From Schistosoma haematobium (Eukaryota > Platyhelminthes > Trematoda > Strigeidida > Schistosomatidae): a stretch of 64,000 nucleotides of DNA. Location: NCBI RefSeq assembly GCF_000699445.3, contig NC_067200.1, positions 11,927,256 through 11,991,255 of the forward strand, given 5' to 3'. The notes beneath the pieces are model-generated. The model saw only the letters and a list, made by a program, of their open reading frames with translations, did no database searches and was not told the DNA's origin. Both the position numbers and the translations under genes were made by a program. The stretch's first letter is position 1, and every line of letters starts with the position of its first letter. Below are positions 48,570 to 60,076 of this stretch, one piece after another.

Positions 48570-48760
48570 ATTTACATTTGCACCGCTGGGTATCGAGTTA
48601 CTAGTGTAAAGGTTAAGCGTTAGCGTACTTTGTAAGTTGAATCCATGTTTCGAGGAGCTCATCTATGGAGTGCTCATGAAAGAGTTCGATGTGGAATCCT
48701 GGTGAGATGCATATTATCCTGCATGAGGAGTAACAGCCGTACGTAAGTAAATAAACGTAT
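48570..48760 (+). repeat. Family B tRNA-like remnant with LINE 3' crumb
   Basis: accgctgggtatcgag and gtaaaggttaagcgttagcg match the A-box region; gaggagtaacagccgtac near 48725 resembles the LINE 3' end. Confidence 0.4.
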
Positions 48761-49234
48761 GAACACTGATTGATTGAAAATTAGTTGAAAACCGTCGTTT
48801 ATGGTAACAGACATTAACACTGAGCTATGCAGTCTGAGACTGAGCCCCTGTAGGACTGAGATGCATTTACAATTGATTGATCATTAGGTGGTGATCAATG
48901 TCATGTATGTCAGGTTCTTCTTAATATAGATAGAATCCTGATGGTCATTTTTAAATTATAACCAAACATTTAATTAATATCAAAAATTCTAATTCTATAT
49001 AACATATGATAATTCCAAATTGTACATGACCAAGAAATTATTTCAATATGAAATGAGATTTATTCGAACTAGATAGAACGGACTAATAATCCACAACACA
49101 ATTTATGAATAGTTTGTGGTAAGAAAAGAGAGAGAGAGAGAATTCAAGAAGTCAAAAAACGTTATAATTTAAATAACTTCAGTTTTACCTTAACGATTAC
49201 AACCTTGAAACGTAAATAGACAACAATAAACTAA

Positions 49235-49570
49235 GTGAGAAGTAGTGAGCAGTAGATTTCAATCGGGTCTATTGTGAGATAGTAACTCACAGAAGGTAAT
49301 GGTGGATGTGTCGCTCAATCTTGCGGATTGGTTGAAGTTAGACATTAACACCACTGGATGCTGGCTCAGTGGTCTAGTGGTGAAGCATACGCGCACGAGA
49401 CCGATAGGTTTCGGGTATGAATCCCACGGGACGGGATGCTGGATTCGCACTGATGAAGAGTCCCACAACAGAAAAAATGGCCGTCAGGGCTTCCATATTT
49501 TCCATGGTGGTCTAGCTTCAACTGACTCGTGATCACGACCATTGAGATTACAGTAATATCCACAAAGATT
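49235..49570 (+). repeat. Family B SINE in left arm
   Basis: Head, A box (ggctcagtggtctagtgg), B-box-like gggtatgaatccc, ribozyme with ATGAAGA and GAAA destroyed (gaaaaaat), full tail. Mirrored at 63545-63880. Confidence 0.8.
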
Positions 49571-49734
49571 AACAACAACAAAATAGAGAGTAAAAGTAAA
49601 CTTCAAAGTCAAAACAATCATAATCGAAAATGTGACTTGAAGATTTTTATGCAAAATCCAAATATCATGTACATCAAGTAGTCGAAATACCTAATATGCC
49701 TATCAAAATGCTAAAAATATTAGCGAAAAATATT

Positions 49735-49945
49735 AATTCTTTTGATATTGTTTGCTTGTACATTCTCATTGATGTATATGACTGAAATCGATCAGTCTCT
49801 TGTTAGCATATTTGCATCCTGTGAGGACTGACTCGATATTGCTTTAAATACCGGAGTAAACATCAATTCTAGGATGCAGGTATATCAAACTGAAGAGTCC
49901 CAAATATGACGAAACACATTTCCTGCATTCCACTTCTAGCCGCTA
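49735..49945 (+). repeat. Sm-alpha-type SINE in left arm
   Basis: Tail (inverted orientation words tcttgttagcatatttgcatc) then ggatgcaggtatatcaa, CTGAAGA (49890-49896), GTCC/TGAC, GAAA (49911-49914), TTC, and 3' segment. The core is intact but stems I and III are weak. Mirrored in the right arm. Confidence 0.65.
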
Positions 49946-50744
49946 TCCAACTTTACTGAGAAAATATATGTTTTTGTTACCATAGCGTGAAAATGATAGT
50001 GGTAAACGTATCATGTGCTTAATTCACTCTCTTTAAATTATTTATAAAATGTGAAACAACACCATCTCTAAATCATAACCCCATACCCTTGAACTTGAAT
50101 CCAACTTTAAACCGGAGAAACTATATTTTATGAACGAAATATTCGGATATCGACTCTTATATTTCCTAGTATAATTCATGCATTCATGTAACTGAAATGC
50201 TCATTTTTGCACTACAACTGATGTCAATACGCTGTAGGAATCTTAACACTAAATCTTTAATCCTAGCCCTCATTACTCAACTCTAGCTAAGAATAATCGA
50301 GGAACTCTTCAGAAACTGTGTTTGGTCCTTGAAAAATTCCAGAAATGAACAATCTACCTTCATATAGATGAATCAATATGTCACTGCTTTTTGTATTTAT
50401 AGTGAGAATAACCTGAAGAACACATGAATAGATTTATTAATTGCGTAAATCAACAGACTTACATTTTGCAACATTATTGTTTCCATTTCTGTAAACTATC
50501 CATTTATAAAAACTTTCTTCTCATTGACTCAAATAACTGCTTGAAACTTTGTCAAGCGTCTTTTAATCGTGTCTATAAAGAATACTTTTACCGAATAAAT
50601 GTTACTATCAGCTTTTTGGACATGAGAATTACCGTCTACTAACAAAAATAAAGAAAGTAGTCAGTCTAAATCTTTCCCGTCGATTTTTTTTCTTGTAGTT
50701 ATTTTTTCTGTCTTTCTTCGTAATATATTCTGTAATGTTGAATG

Positions 50745-50915
50745 AAAATTAACAGTGGGATTAAGAATGCGCGTTTTCTCTGCTGTTTGCCACTCTTCAG
50801 CTACATGTGCCTGCAATCCAGTGTCGATGTTGACGCTACGACTCGAACCCAATATGTTTCGTTTCAATCGTTCAATTCATTCTCCACAAATCTACTAAGT
50901 CCTGATAACAACTGA
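50745..50915 (-). repeat. Sm-alpha-type SINE in left arm, decayed
   Basis: B-box region (gactcgaaccc on plus), caggcacatgtag and CTGAAGA, but stem II destroyed. The 68-codon ORF across it (50867-50661) reappears in the right arm only because the arm is duplicated. Confidence 0.6.
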
Positions 50916-51089
50916 CTTAAGATTAATCAACTGTAGTCCTCAAAATATGTCAACAATAAAGAACAAGCACTTTCAGATTTTCTCATAAGTTTCTCTTACT
51001 TCAAAGTTTTGAATCCATTAGAAAATAGTTGTGGATTATTTTATCATATTTCTAGTGTAAATAAAATATCTTAATCATACTAGTCACTA

Positions 51090-51260
51090 AGTGATATCGA
51101 TTAGATTACCATGAAAAATCTGGTTTCACACTTCTGAGGAGTTGCATACTAAAACGAAACAGCCGTCCGGTACTTCCAGGTTTTCCAGGGTGATCTAATT
51201 TAAATAGACTCATGAATTCAACAATTAAATTACTTCAATTTCCACAAACCCTTATTCTCA
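51090..51260 (+). repeat. Family B ribozyme and tail in left arm
   Basis: Short inverted tail (accatgaaaaatctgg), ribozyme, full plus tail; headless palindromic type. Confidence 0.7.
51128..51173 (+). ncRNA. Family B hammerhead, core intact, weak stem I
   Basis: CTGAGGA (51134-51140), stem II GTT/AAC around GCATACTA, GAAA (51156-51159), TC (51166-51167). Stem I (ACACTT/CGGTAC) is largely unpaired. An exact mirror lies at 61948-61993. Confidence 0.6.
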
Positions 51261-51654
51261 CAATAATAGGAGGAAAAACTCATCCTATAATGAATCAAAG
51301 TCCCACGAATTACTTACTACACACATGTAATTTCATATTTGCCAACATTTCAATAAAGTCAAAATAAACATGAGTGGTTTGGTGGGATTGTTCAATTTGC
51401 AATTCCTGCTATGGACAGACATCAGTCAAATAACCATTGAATACTAGAAAAAATTGACTATCCTTTTCGTTCCAATACACAAAACTGCCGTATTATTCAT
51501 CTATAAACACAAGTCAGTAATCAAAACAAAACATTAATAATATCTCTCAATAAGTGAGTTGAATTGAAATCGTTGAAATGGTTTTCATCAGGTCACATTC
51601 GTAATTTTTTCAATAAAATGAAGAGTGCAGTAAATATGTTGAGATAACATAGAA

Positions 51655-51855
51655 TAAACGAAATGTGGTTAGTAGTAGAATTCAGGATGCACAATTCCTA
51701 CAATTCGGGACTCATCTGCTAGATATGACTGAGTTTATTCTATACTAACTTGTGTCATTAGGGCTATATCAATACAGTCTGCATATGGTAAGCATATGTC
51801 GACGAAAACTGACCGAATTTCAGTGAAATATCTCAACAACAGGACAATCCAAATC
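51655..51855 (-). repeat. Sm-alpha-type SINE at inner edge of left arm
   Basis: Ribozyme remnant CAGATGA / GTCCC / GAATT and the element tail. The inverted-repeat edge falls at the end of this tail. Confidence 0.6.
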
Positions 51856-51984
51856 ATTAGAAAATATAATTACTACTGTAATATCCTTGCGAAAATGTCA
51901 TCTTATGTTAGAAAATAAAGATTTACTCTGCCAATAAATGTCACCAAAAATGTGAAGTATAAAATATTCATATAAAATTCACAG

Positions 51985-52330
51985 AATGGGGTTTTGTGGA
52001 AATTGTAGTAATTTTTAATAATTGAATTCATGAGTCGATTAAAGCTAGACCACCATGGAAAACCTGGAAGCACTAGACAGATTTTTAGTCTAAGTATGGG
52101 ACTCTTCATCACCATCCCGCACTAAACTCAGGACTTTCGGTCTCGCGCGTGAACGCTTAACTTGCAGACCACTGAGCCGTCATCTACGATATTGCGCGAC
52201 CGTCCAGCATTGTCTACAGTGTGTAACTGCCTCTACAACATACGCGGTTAGACACCAAGGGCCATGGTTTCTCACTAGAACTCCAAGGAATACCTTATAA
52301 TGCCAGTTATAAGTAAGCACATGATGATCA
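51985..52330 (-). repeat. Family B SINE, near-complete minus copy
   Basis: Tail, ribozyme (ATGAAGA, CATACTT, CTAAA), partial B box, A-box region, head, and junction gccagttataagtaagcac. Inside the centre of the inverted repeat. Confidence 0.75.
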
Positions 52331-53400
52331 TTGTCATCATATTGAATAAAATATTCTCTGTTTACTATTAGTATGATTATTGTAACTTACCATCTTGGAA
52401 TAAAAGTATATTTTCAGTTATAATTCAGTTTCATAGGTAAACAAACTGCCGAATACAATAATTTAGATCATTATAAACATAATTCTGAGAAAATATTGCT
52501 ATAAACTTCATTATTTTAAGGAAAATTATAACCTTTGTTAAAATAAACACTGAGAAATTAATACATTTTGTTTACTTGGAATGTTATTTTATCAACGAAT
52601 CTACCTAGTAATTAACCTTGAAAAGGTCATATAATTCAAATTTGCAAATTCACCAATCAATATGTATGTATATATATTGCAATGTAAGTATAAATCAATG
52701 AATTATATTTGTAGGGCCAGTGAAATCTCACTGAGCTCTAGCCAAATTATCATGCAATTAGGTCACTGAATATCGAACAGTTCATCGATCCCCGTCAATG
52801 CGAAAGACAACCAACATGCATCAGTTAATCGTCTGACATGAAGTGGCCCATGTGGTGGTGGTCTCACTTTCGTTTGCACTTGTATCTACTAATTTATTTC
52901 CGTAATAACGTCTTTTGTGTCATACGGTCTTCAAAGTATCCGTGGTACCTTGTCGAAGGGTTAATCCATGTTAGGTGCTGACCGCGATGAGTGATTTCGA
53001 AGTTAGCTTTTGGTCACAACATTCCCGTCTAACTCGAGTAGGCTTCTATTCATTAGAAAACTAGGAAATACATTAAAAGAACCTAGACAATTATAACAAA
53101 TTAATTAAATGTTTTTACAGTAAAGTAAATAATTAGGAAAATCTTAATTATTTTACTTACGTATGATAAACCATCATTGTTTGTTTGAAATTGATTTAAT
53201 ACCTGTCACCAAGTATAAATTCCGTAGTTGAACTTTGTGCTATTTGCGATGTTTAGAGATAAGAATTAGATTTAGGGATAATGGTGAAGATCTATTCACT
53301 TATTTTGCTTTTTATTTGGTACTGAATTATGAAATCATTTTCTTCTCAAAAATGTGAAAGTGTGATTTATTCATTTGGTTAGATTTATCAATTAATTAGA
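52330..53400. other. Centre of inverted repeat, unassigned
   Basis: A GC-richer stretch at 52710-53040 (cgatccccgtcaatgcg, catgtggtggtggtctcac) looks like an old insertion but has no second copy here. Confidence 0.35.
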
Positions 53401-53404
53401 TACA

Positions 53405-53860
53405 TAATTACTTGCTTATTTACGTCTGTTACCCTTCATGGAGAAGCATAGGCCGCGCGCTAACATTCTCTATCCAACTCTTTCCTAGACAATCCTTTCC
53501 AGTTGCCATCTAACTTTTTCATGTTAAATTCCAATTCTCGGTGTATTGCGTCCTTTGGTCTTCCTCTTTTTCGTTTCCCTTCAGGATTTTAGGTAAGCGC
53601 CTGCCTCGTAATGCATTTTGGTGGTTTCAGTAATGTATTTCATATCCATTTCCATAATCTTTTCCTAATTTCCTCCTCAGCTAGAAGTTGGTTTGTTCTC
53701 TCCCATAATAGGCTGTTGCTGATGTTATCCGGCCAATGGATGTTGAGTATCTTGCGTAGACAACTATTTATAAATACTTGAACCTTCTTGATGATGGTTG
53801 TTTTACTTTCCAAGTTTCAGCTCCGTATAGTAGAACTATCTTGACGTTCACATTGAAGAT
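53405..53860 (-). mobile_element. SR2-like LINE 3' end
   Basis: Minus strand C-terminal region to the 3' end (gcttatttacgtctgttaccc); encodes relics of the segment from [14 protein letters not shown] to the terminus, with frame breaks. Confidence 0.75.
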
Positions 53861-53879
53861 ACATGTATTGGATTATTGA

Positions 53880-54080
53880 TTTATGAATGTTAAATGGTTG
53901 GAGGCAGTCAACAGTAATTCTTGGATAAGGAGTTTCGATTTATTTGCACATATCATCAAGGTGTACCTGTGATCTTGAGGTGACTGATAGTCTCTGACGG
54001 ATTCAATCCCGTGTCATCCTGTTTCAAAGTGCGATATTTGACTACTGAGCTAATCAGGTCTCTATTGACCTGCTGTATGA
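53880..54080 (-). repeat. Sm-alpha-like SINE, divergent subfamily
   Basis: A-box-like ttagctcagtagtca and B-box-like gggattgaatcc in minus orientation, then caggtacaccttgatga...aaataaatcgaaact, a blurred hammerhead (TTGATGA, CGAAA). Confidence 0.45.
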
Positions 54081-54529
54081 AAGAGATGTATCTAGAATTG
54101 ATTTTTTATTTGGTAGTGACCAGTATCATGTTTATTAATCATTGTCAGTTATCGCCAGTTCGATTCACTCAAATTGACCTATTAACTGAATAATGAAATG
54201 GCAAATTTTTCATTCTAATTTTTAATGTTATTTTGAACAGCTAAGGATTTGTGATCAGTGCATAAACAAATTTTCATCTGTAGTCTTATTTTCTTCCCTG
54301 GATCGACCCATATCAGTCGGGTTCCTCTGTAACAAGCATTAACGAGCAGTTCTTCTTCAATTAAAACAACATATCAATATCAGTAGTAGTATCAACATTC
54401 TGTTAAGATACAACAGTTTTTCTAGCTTTCTTTTCTAGTCATATTCTGCACGCTTGGTTAGTTTTGCCATCATCGACACTACTAGTACTACTACTACTAC
54501 AACTACCATTGTGGTATATACTACTCATG

Positions 54530-54790
54530 TTGACAGAAGTAAGTATTATGTAACACCGATCGGAAGTAAAATGCCTGTGGGTAGAAGATTGAGAAAACCG
54601 AGATGAAGAGAAGAGAGAAGAAAACTGATAACAATCAAGCTAACAACAGGAATGAAAGACTAATGAAGTTTGTAAGAAACCATTCAAAAATGATGTGTAA
54701 ATGATATATTTAGTGTATGATTTTCACATTTTACTAAACCATTGTGTGATTTTTGACTGAACAGTAAATTAGTCTTCGCTATCTACGTTC
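54530..54790 (+). repeat. Dispersed repeat D, copy 2
   Basis: Matches 5511-5765: agatgaagagaagagagaag, caacaggaatgaaag, gatgtgtaaatgatata. Confidence 0.6.
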
Positions 54791-55139
54791 TTCATTCACT
54801 ACATTACTATAAATACTAATATCACAATTTCTACCATAAATTTGGTATTCAGTTTGATAACATCATCTTAAGGTATTGAATTAGTGTGTTATTATGGTTT
54901 AGTGCACATAGATCTCAAATCCTAATTTATTCATCACTGATTTAAAATAAAACTTAGCGCCACAGAAAAAGATAAGAAAGTGACTTATGTATAGTATTCA
55001 AGTAAAGAGCTAATGCTATAAATAATACAATTTTGTTTATTTAAAAAGGTCTAAAGACTTTTAAGTTCAACAGACTGAAATCAAATGCTACATAAAGTTT
55101 CAAATAAGTGATGACTATCAGAATTAGTCTACATTTAAT

Positions 55140-55805
55140 AAAGAGATTGCACCAATCTAATCACAAATGACGGAGAAGATTTGGAAGATGTAAAAACCTT
55201 TACATCTTTAGGCAGCATCATTGATGAACATGGTGAATCTGATGCAGATGTGAAGGCGCAGATTGGTAAAGCAAGAACAGCATATTTACAACTGAAGGAC
55301 ATCTGGAACTCAAAGCAACTGTCAACTAACACCAAGGTCAGGATTTTCGATACAAATGTCAAGACAGTTCTACTGTATAGGGCGAAAACCTGGAGAACTA
55401 CGAATGCCATCATACAGAAGATACAACTGTTTATTAACGGTTGTCTACGCAAAATACTTCAGATCCGTTTGCCGGACACTATCACCAAACAACCAACTAT
55501 GGGGGAGAACAAATCAGATCCCAACGGAGGAAGAAATCGGGAAGAGTGGCTGGAAGTGGGTAGTTCACACATTGAGGAAAGCACCCGACTGCGTCACAAG
55601 GCAAACCTTCACATGAAATCTTCAAGGCAAAAGGAGGAGAGGAAGACTAAAGAACACATTACAATGAGAAATAGAGACAGACATGAGAAGAATGAACAAA
55701 AGTTGGACAGAACTGGAAATGAGTTTCCATGACAGATTGGGTTGGAGAATGCTATTCGGCGGCCTATTCTCCATTGGGAGTAACAGGCTTAAGTAAGTAG
55801 GTAAG
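55140..55805 (+). mobile_element. SR2-like LINE C-terminal region and 3' end
   Basis: Frame 55181-55732 opens with FTSLGSIIDEHGESDADVK, then [19 protein letters not shown] and [10 protein letters not shown], the domain after the RT palm in RTE elements. A frameshift near residue 107 switches to the frame at 55356-55616 ([16 protein letters not shown]). It ends with the coding 3' end and (AAGT)n (55790-55812). Dead. Confidence 0.8.
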
Positions 55806-56464
55806 TAAGTAATGAAGAGATTCGATGGAATTAATAGTTTATACATCTTCCAGTATATAATGAAATGATTCACTGTTATATCAAAATAGATTTGAGAAAA
55901 TTTAAACGACTTCTTATTACTTACTATTTTTATGATAAAATTATTAAATAAATGGATCATTGTATGTTTTATATTCCTCTAATTGTGAACTACCATTTAA
56001 ATCATTATTTGTTATCATAGATCTTGTTTTGTTCTCTGTCATTTATGATGTAATCGTATATACTCTGTAATAACCTATTTTTTGTTACTGTATAATGAAT
56101 CCATAGTGAGTACATATTATTATACAAATTCTAAGATTTATTATATAACTGTTAGTTAACAACAATAAACGATAATTCTGTTTGTTATATTCAACTTTCA
56201 ACTTATTATCAGTCTAATAGGGAATTGTGTTCTGAATCCATAACAATAAAGATATTATTCAAATTTACTTATTATCAATCAAATTATATCATTGATTAAC
56301 GCAGAATTCATTGGTTTAATAGAATAATATTGAAGAAGTACTTTATATTGGTGGATAGTATTATTAAATGGTCAGATTAATCAAACCTTTACCCTTCAAT
56401 AATCATATACAGATACATAGAATTTTCTTGACTTCATCACAGTTACATCTTACAATATATTTCA

Positions 56465-56625
56465 TTTTCAATAGTTGAGATCATGAGTTCATTGAAGTTA
56501 TATCATCATGGAAAATCTGAAAGTATTGGACGGCCATTTTCCATGTTGGTCTAACTTCAACAGACTCATGATCTCAACTATTTAAATTAATCTAATATCC
56601 AAAAAACAAACCCTTTCTTCTGACA
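56465..56625. repeat. Family B tail-tail palindrome
   Basis: Inverted tail to ttggacggcca, then immediately ttttccatgttggtctaac and the plus tail. Arms of about 60 bp complementary; no head, boxes or ribozyme core. Confidence 0.75.
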
Positions 56626-56664
56626 TTTCATTTTGTTTAACACATAATTCATCTACATTACAAC

Positions 56665-57275
56665 ACTTAACTCCGCCTGTAGCTCTTCCAGAGTTACTGC
56701 CGGTCCCAAGCCTGGGTAAAGGAGGAGTGTTGGGCATGGGGTTAGCGTCCCCATCCCGTAGAAAACTAACTCGCTAAAGAAACGCTTACCAGAAAAAATA
56801 ATTCAAACCATTTAAACTCTGCCCTGAGAGTTAGAAGGTCTTCATTTAGAAGAATTATGACGCTTCATGGTGAAAGCCGAGTTCCTTTGTAAGCCACGAA
56901 GCCGATGCCCCTTCTAACAACCAGAGCAAAACTTTTTATAAGTACATGGAACGTCCGAACAATGTGGGAGACCGAGAAGACCAGTCAAATAGCAACAGGA
57001 ATGAGGAGATACAATTTCACAGTACTGGGAATCAGCGAAACCCAATGGACTCAAGCTAGACAACAAAGGCTAAATACGGGAGAGATGCTACTATACTCCG
57101 TTCATGAAGAGAAAAATGCTCCACACACTCAGGGAGTTGTTCTAATGCTGTCCATGGTAGCCTGAAATGCACTTGTAGGATGGGAACCTCACGGATCCAG
57201 AATCATCAAAGCATCATTTAAACCAAAGAAGGAGGGGATCACAATGAATATATTCCTTCACGAGGAGTAAGTAAT
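56665..57275 (+). mobile_element. SR2-like LINE 5' end fused to 3' terminus (internal deletion)
   Basis: 5' leader, then frame 56905-57165 with FISTWNVRTMWETEKTSQIA and VLGISETQW: the start of the APE-type endonuclease (Asn of WNVR, Glu of SETQW). At about 57250 the sequence jumps to the LINE's last bases (ttcacgaggagtaagtaa). A ~600-bp non-autonomous derivative. Confidence 0.75.
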
Positions 57276-57353
57276 TACAACACTTCATTTATTAAGTCAA
57301 TTTAATACATTTCGTACATTTCGTATTTACAGTAAAATAAGGAAAAAGAAATC

Positions 57354-57359
57354 TTTATT
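57354..57359 (-). terminator. Candidate polyadenylation signal of NHE copy 2
   Basis: AATAAA on the minus strand about 140 bp past the stop codon of the exchanger. It is the first canonical hexamer downstream that I found. Confidence 0.45.
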
Positions 57360-57403
57360 TCTCTAATGTTCTGTACACAAGTTACAAAATAGTAATAGTA
57401 TGG

Positions 57404-57407
<4 letters not shown>

Positions 57408-57436
<29 letters not shown>

Positions 57437-57437
57437 C
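57408..57437. repeat. (AAT)n microsatellite
   Basis: About ten AAT units in the 3' flank of NHE copy 2. Confidence 0.9.
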
Positions 57438-57495
57438 TCAATTGTTAGAATCTTACTATTCTGATCCATATACAATAATAATAATGATAATAATA

Positions 57496-60009
57496 CTATT
57501 TCATATCTTTATTAAAATCTTGTCTTTTTCGATAATCTATAATTTCAGGTTGTAATGAATATGAAGATCGTTGAATATGTTGTTCCATAGAAGAAGAATC
57601 TATTTGATTATTATCTATTCCACTTTGAATAGTATGTTTAGTTTCATTTGATTCAATATTTACTTGTTGTATTGGTTGAGATTGTTCTAATTTTATTGAT
57701 TGTTTTTGTTGATCTATATGATCTAATTTAGTTGTATGTTTAAGATGATCAATATTCATTTCAATATTATTATTATTATTATTATTATTATTACTGTTAT
57801 TTAATGTGAATTGATGTTTGCTAGCTCCTATACGATATTGTAATAGATCATTAAATGCTTCATTCAAATCTAATTGACATTTATGTTTCGATGTTGATGC
57901 ATAGAAATCATGATGATTATTATGACGTGATAAATGATCAATTAATATATCATTAGCATTTATTGAAACTTTTCTATATTGTTTTTTATTAATATTCATT
58001 TTCATCATTTGTTCAGCTGATATAAAAGAACTTTCACCAAATGTACCACCGTCATCATCATCATCATCATCATCATTATCATTATCATTGTTATTATTGT
58101 TATTATTGTTAATATCATTAAGATTACCATTATAATCATCATCAATTGGTATAATTGATAAATGATTATGTAATATCCAATCATGTGTTGTACCATGATT
58201 TAATAAATTTGATAGATTATTTCTAGAATAGTGATGAAATTGATTAAATTTTAATGATTCTGGTATATTTTTTAATAAATTTTCAGTATCATTAGGACGT
58301 GTTGATGCATATAATAATTTTAATGCAATTAATTCATATACTTTTAAAATTTTCTCATCATAATGTTCTGGATTTCGTTGTAATATACGTCGAATATAAT
58401 TTTCATCAATTTTAATAAAAAATTCTCTGATAGCATTACGTCCTTTTGAACCGATCAATGTTTCAATACCAGTTAATGTTTGATCAATAATATTTTTATT
58501 TAATATATAAAATAAACTTAATTTTTCTTGATCTTTTTTACGTAGTTTTAATAATTTCACTAATGGTTTTGTTGTTAAACCCATAAAACCAACTGTAAAT
58601 AATATAATAAATAATGTTGTTGTTACTATGACATTTTTATGATATAAACTATTGATAGGAAATAAATCATCTGGGATAAGTACTGATAAAGCAAATGCTA
58701 CAGCACCACGTAAACCACCATAAATTAATATAATTTGTTGTTCAATTGTAATTTTTGTTTCATCAATATTAACATAATTTACAATTGCTGTAATAATAAA
58801 TACAATAATAGTTCTGGATAATAAACATAATATAAGTGACCATAATATAAAACCAGTATGCCATTCTAATTTATAAGATATTACTTGTATACCTAAAAAT
58901 AAAAAGATTACACCTTCACTAACTTCAGCTAACATTCTTGTAATTAATAATAAACTTTTAACATATTTTTCACCAATATTATGAAATGCATATGCTGCTT
59001 GTATTAAACCACAACCAATCATTGAGATAATCCCAGACCAACCAATACAATCAGCTATAATATATGAAAAATAAGCTAATAATAATATTGTAAATACAGA
59101 TAAATGACTATGTATTCTTGTAATTAAACATGTTATAATACCAAATATAACACCAATGAATAAACCACCAAAACTAACTGTAAAAAAAGATATAAACCCA
59201 ATAAATATTTGTAATGTTGTTAATTGTTCATTACTATTAAATACAATCATAATATCATTTAATACAATTGTAATAGCATCATTAAATAATGATTCACCAA
59301 ATACAATATAATATAAACTTAATTCAACGCCAATATCTTGAAAGATAGCTAAGACAGCAACAGGATCAACAGCAACAATTAATGAACTAAATAATAAATA
59401 ACCTTTAATATTTAATTGTAATATAGGTTCACCTAATAAATTTAATTGATAGATTATATATAATGAGAAACCAATAAATAAAAAATTACATATTGTACCT
59501 ATCACTGAAAATATTAATACAACACCAAGATATTCAGAAAATGTACGATTATATAAACCATAGGCTGATTCTAATATAATTGGTGGTAATAAATAATAAG
59601 CAAATAATTCCGGTGTAAATTTCCATACAGTATTCTCTATTGATATAGATGTATGATGATTATGATTATGATGATCAGTTGTATAGTTATCCATTGTATA
59701 AAATACAATACTACCAAATGTAATCCCAATTAATATTAATAATAAAGATTCTGGGACATAAATTGATATATATGGTATATAATGATAAGCTAATTTTAAA
59801 CAAACTAATAAAATTAAAAATAACATAACAGTAATATGTGTAGAGAATTCATGAAATTCCCATTTAATGATTGTAATTTCTTTAGGATGAATATTGGTTG
59901 AATTAGATTTAGCATCAATAAATTGTTGCATAATTATAAATATAATAAGGAATTGATTACATAATAGATTTTTGAAAAATTGATCATATTCAAATGGTAA
60001 TAATATCAT
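57496..60009 (-). CDS. Na+/H+ exchanger (SLC9/NHE family), intronless, copy 2
   Basis: An uninterrupted 837-codon ORF on the minus strand, paralogous to the exchanger at 34402-36867 over the whole membrane domain. Visible: hydrophobic N-terminus (about 10-27); a His-rich extracellular insert at about 111-119 that the other copy lacks; LLPPIILES at 140-148; AVDPVAV at 213-219; FGESLFNDAI with Asn243-Asp244; GVIFLFLG about 366-373; GGLRGA with Arg434. The juxtamembrane segment keeps the TGIE...YIRRIL pattern of NHE tails. The distal tail has runs of Asn and a run of about eight Asp encoded by microsatellite-like DNA. All key transport residues are present, so it is probably functional. It sits between the two arms of a large inverted repeat and points towards copy 1. 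The first ATG was taken; Met27 is the next in-frame Met. Confidence 0.95.
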   Translation of the reverse strand: MILLPFEYDQFFKNLLCNQFLIIFIIMQQFIDAKSNSTNIHPKEITIIKWEFHEFSTHITVMLFLILLVCLKLAYHYIPYISIYVPESLLLILIGITFGSIVFYTMDNYTTDHHNHNHHTSISIENTVWKFTPELFAYYLLPPIILESAYGLYNRTFSEYLGVVLIFSVIGTICNFLFIGFSLYIIYQLNLLGEPILQLNIKGYLLFSSLIVAVDPVAVLAIFQDIGVELSLYYIVFGESLFNDAITIVLNDIMIVFNSNEQLTTLQIFIGFISFFTVSFGGLFIGVIFGIITCLITRIHSHLSVFTILLLAYFSYIIADCIGWSGIISMIGCGLIQAAYAFHNIGEKYVKSLLLITRMLAEVSEGVIFLFLGIQVISYKLEWHTGFILWSLILCLLSRTIIVFIITAIVNYVNIDETKITIEQQIILIYGGLRGAVAFALSVLIPDDLFPINSLYHKNVIVTTTLFIILFTVGFMGLTTKPLVKLLKLRKKDQEKLSLFYILNKNIIDQTLTGIETLIGSKGRNAIREFFIKIDENYIRRILQRNPEHYDEKILKVYELIALKLLYASTRPNDTENLLKNIPESLKFNQFHHYSRNNLSNLLNHGTTHDWILHNHLSIIPIDDDYNGNLNDINNNNNNNNDNDNDDDDDDDDGGTFGESSFISAEQMMKMNINKKQYRKVSINANDILIDHLSRHNNHHDFYASTSKHKCQLDLNEAFNDLLQYRIGASKHQFTLNNSNNNNNNNNNIEMNIDHLKHTTKLDHIDQQKQSIKLEQSQPIQQVNIESNETKHTIQSGIDNNQIDSSSMEQHIQRSSYSLQPEIIDYRKRQDFNKDMK

Positions 60010-60076
60010 TTTGTCATTAGAGATATAAGTAGTATAATCAGTAGTAATGTTGCTTCTTTAATAGAAAATAGGATAA

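Larger units (their letters stand above)
49111..51862 (+). repeat. Large inverted repeat, left arm
   Basis: Reverse complement of 61258-64000 with scattered mismatches and small indels; coordinates pair with a sum of about 113111-113123 throughout. The inner edge is near aatccaaatcatt (about 51862). The outer edge cannot be seen because the window ends at 64000. Contains three Sm-alpha and two family B pieces, all mirrored. Confidence 0.9.

Noticed and set aside
55181..55732. 183-codon ORF as a host gene
   Set aside because: It reads as the C-terminal part of an RTE-clade LINE and shifts frame midway.
58005..58196. 63-codon Met/Ile-rich ORF overlapping NHE copy 2
   Set aside because: Out-of-frame reading of the GAT/AAT repeats.
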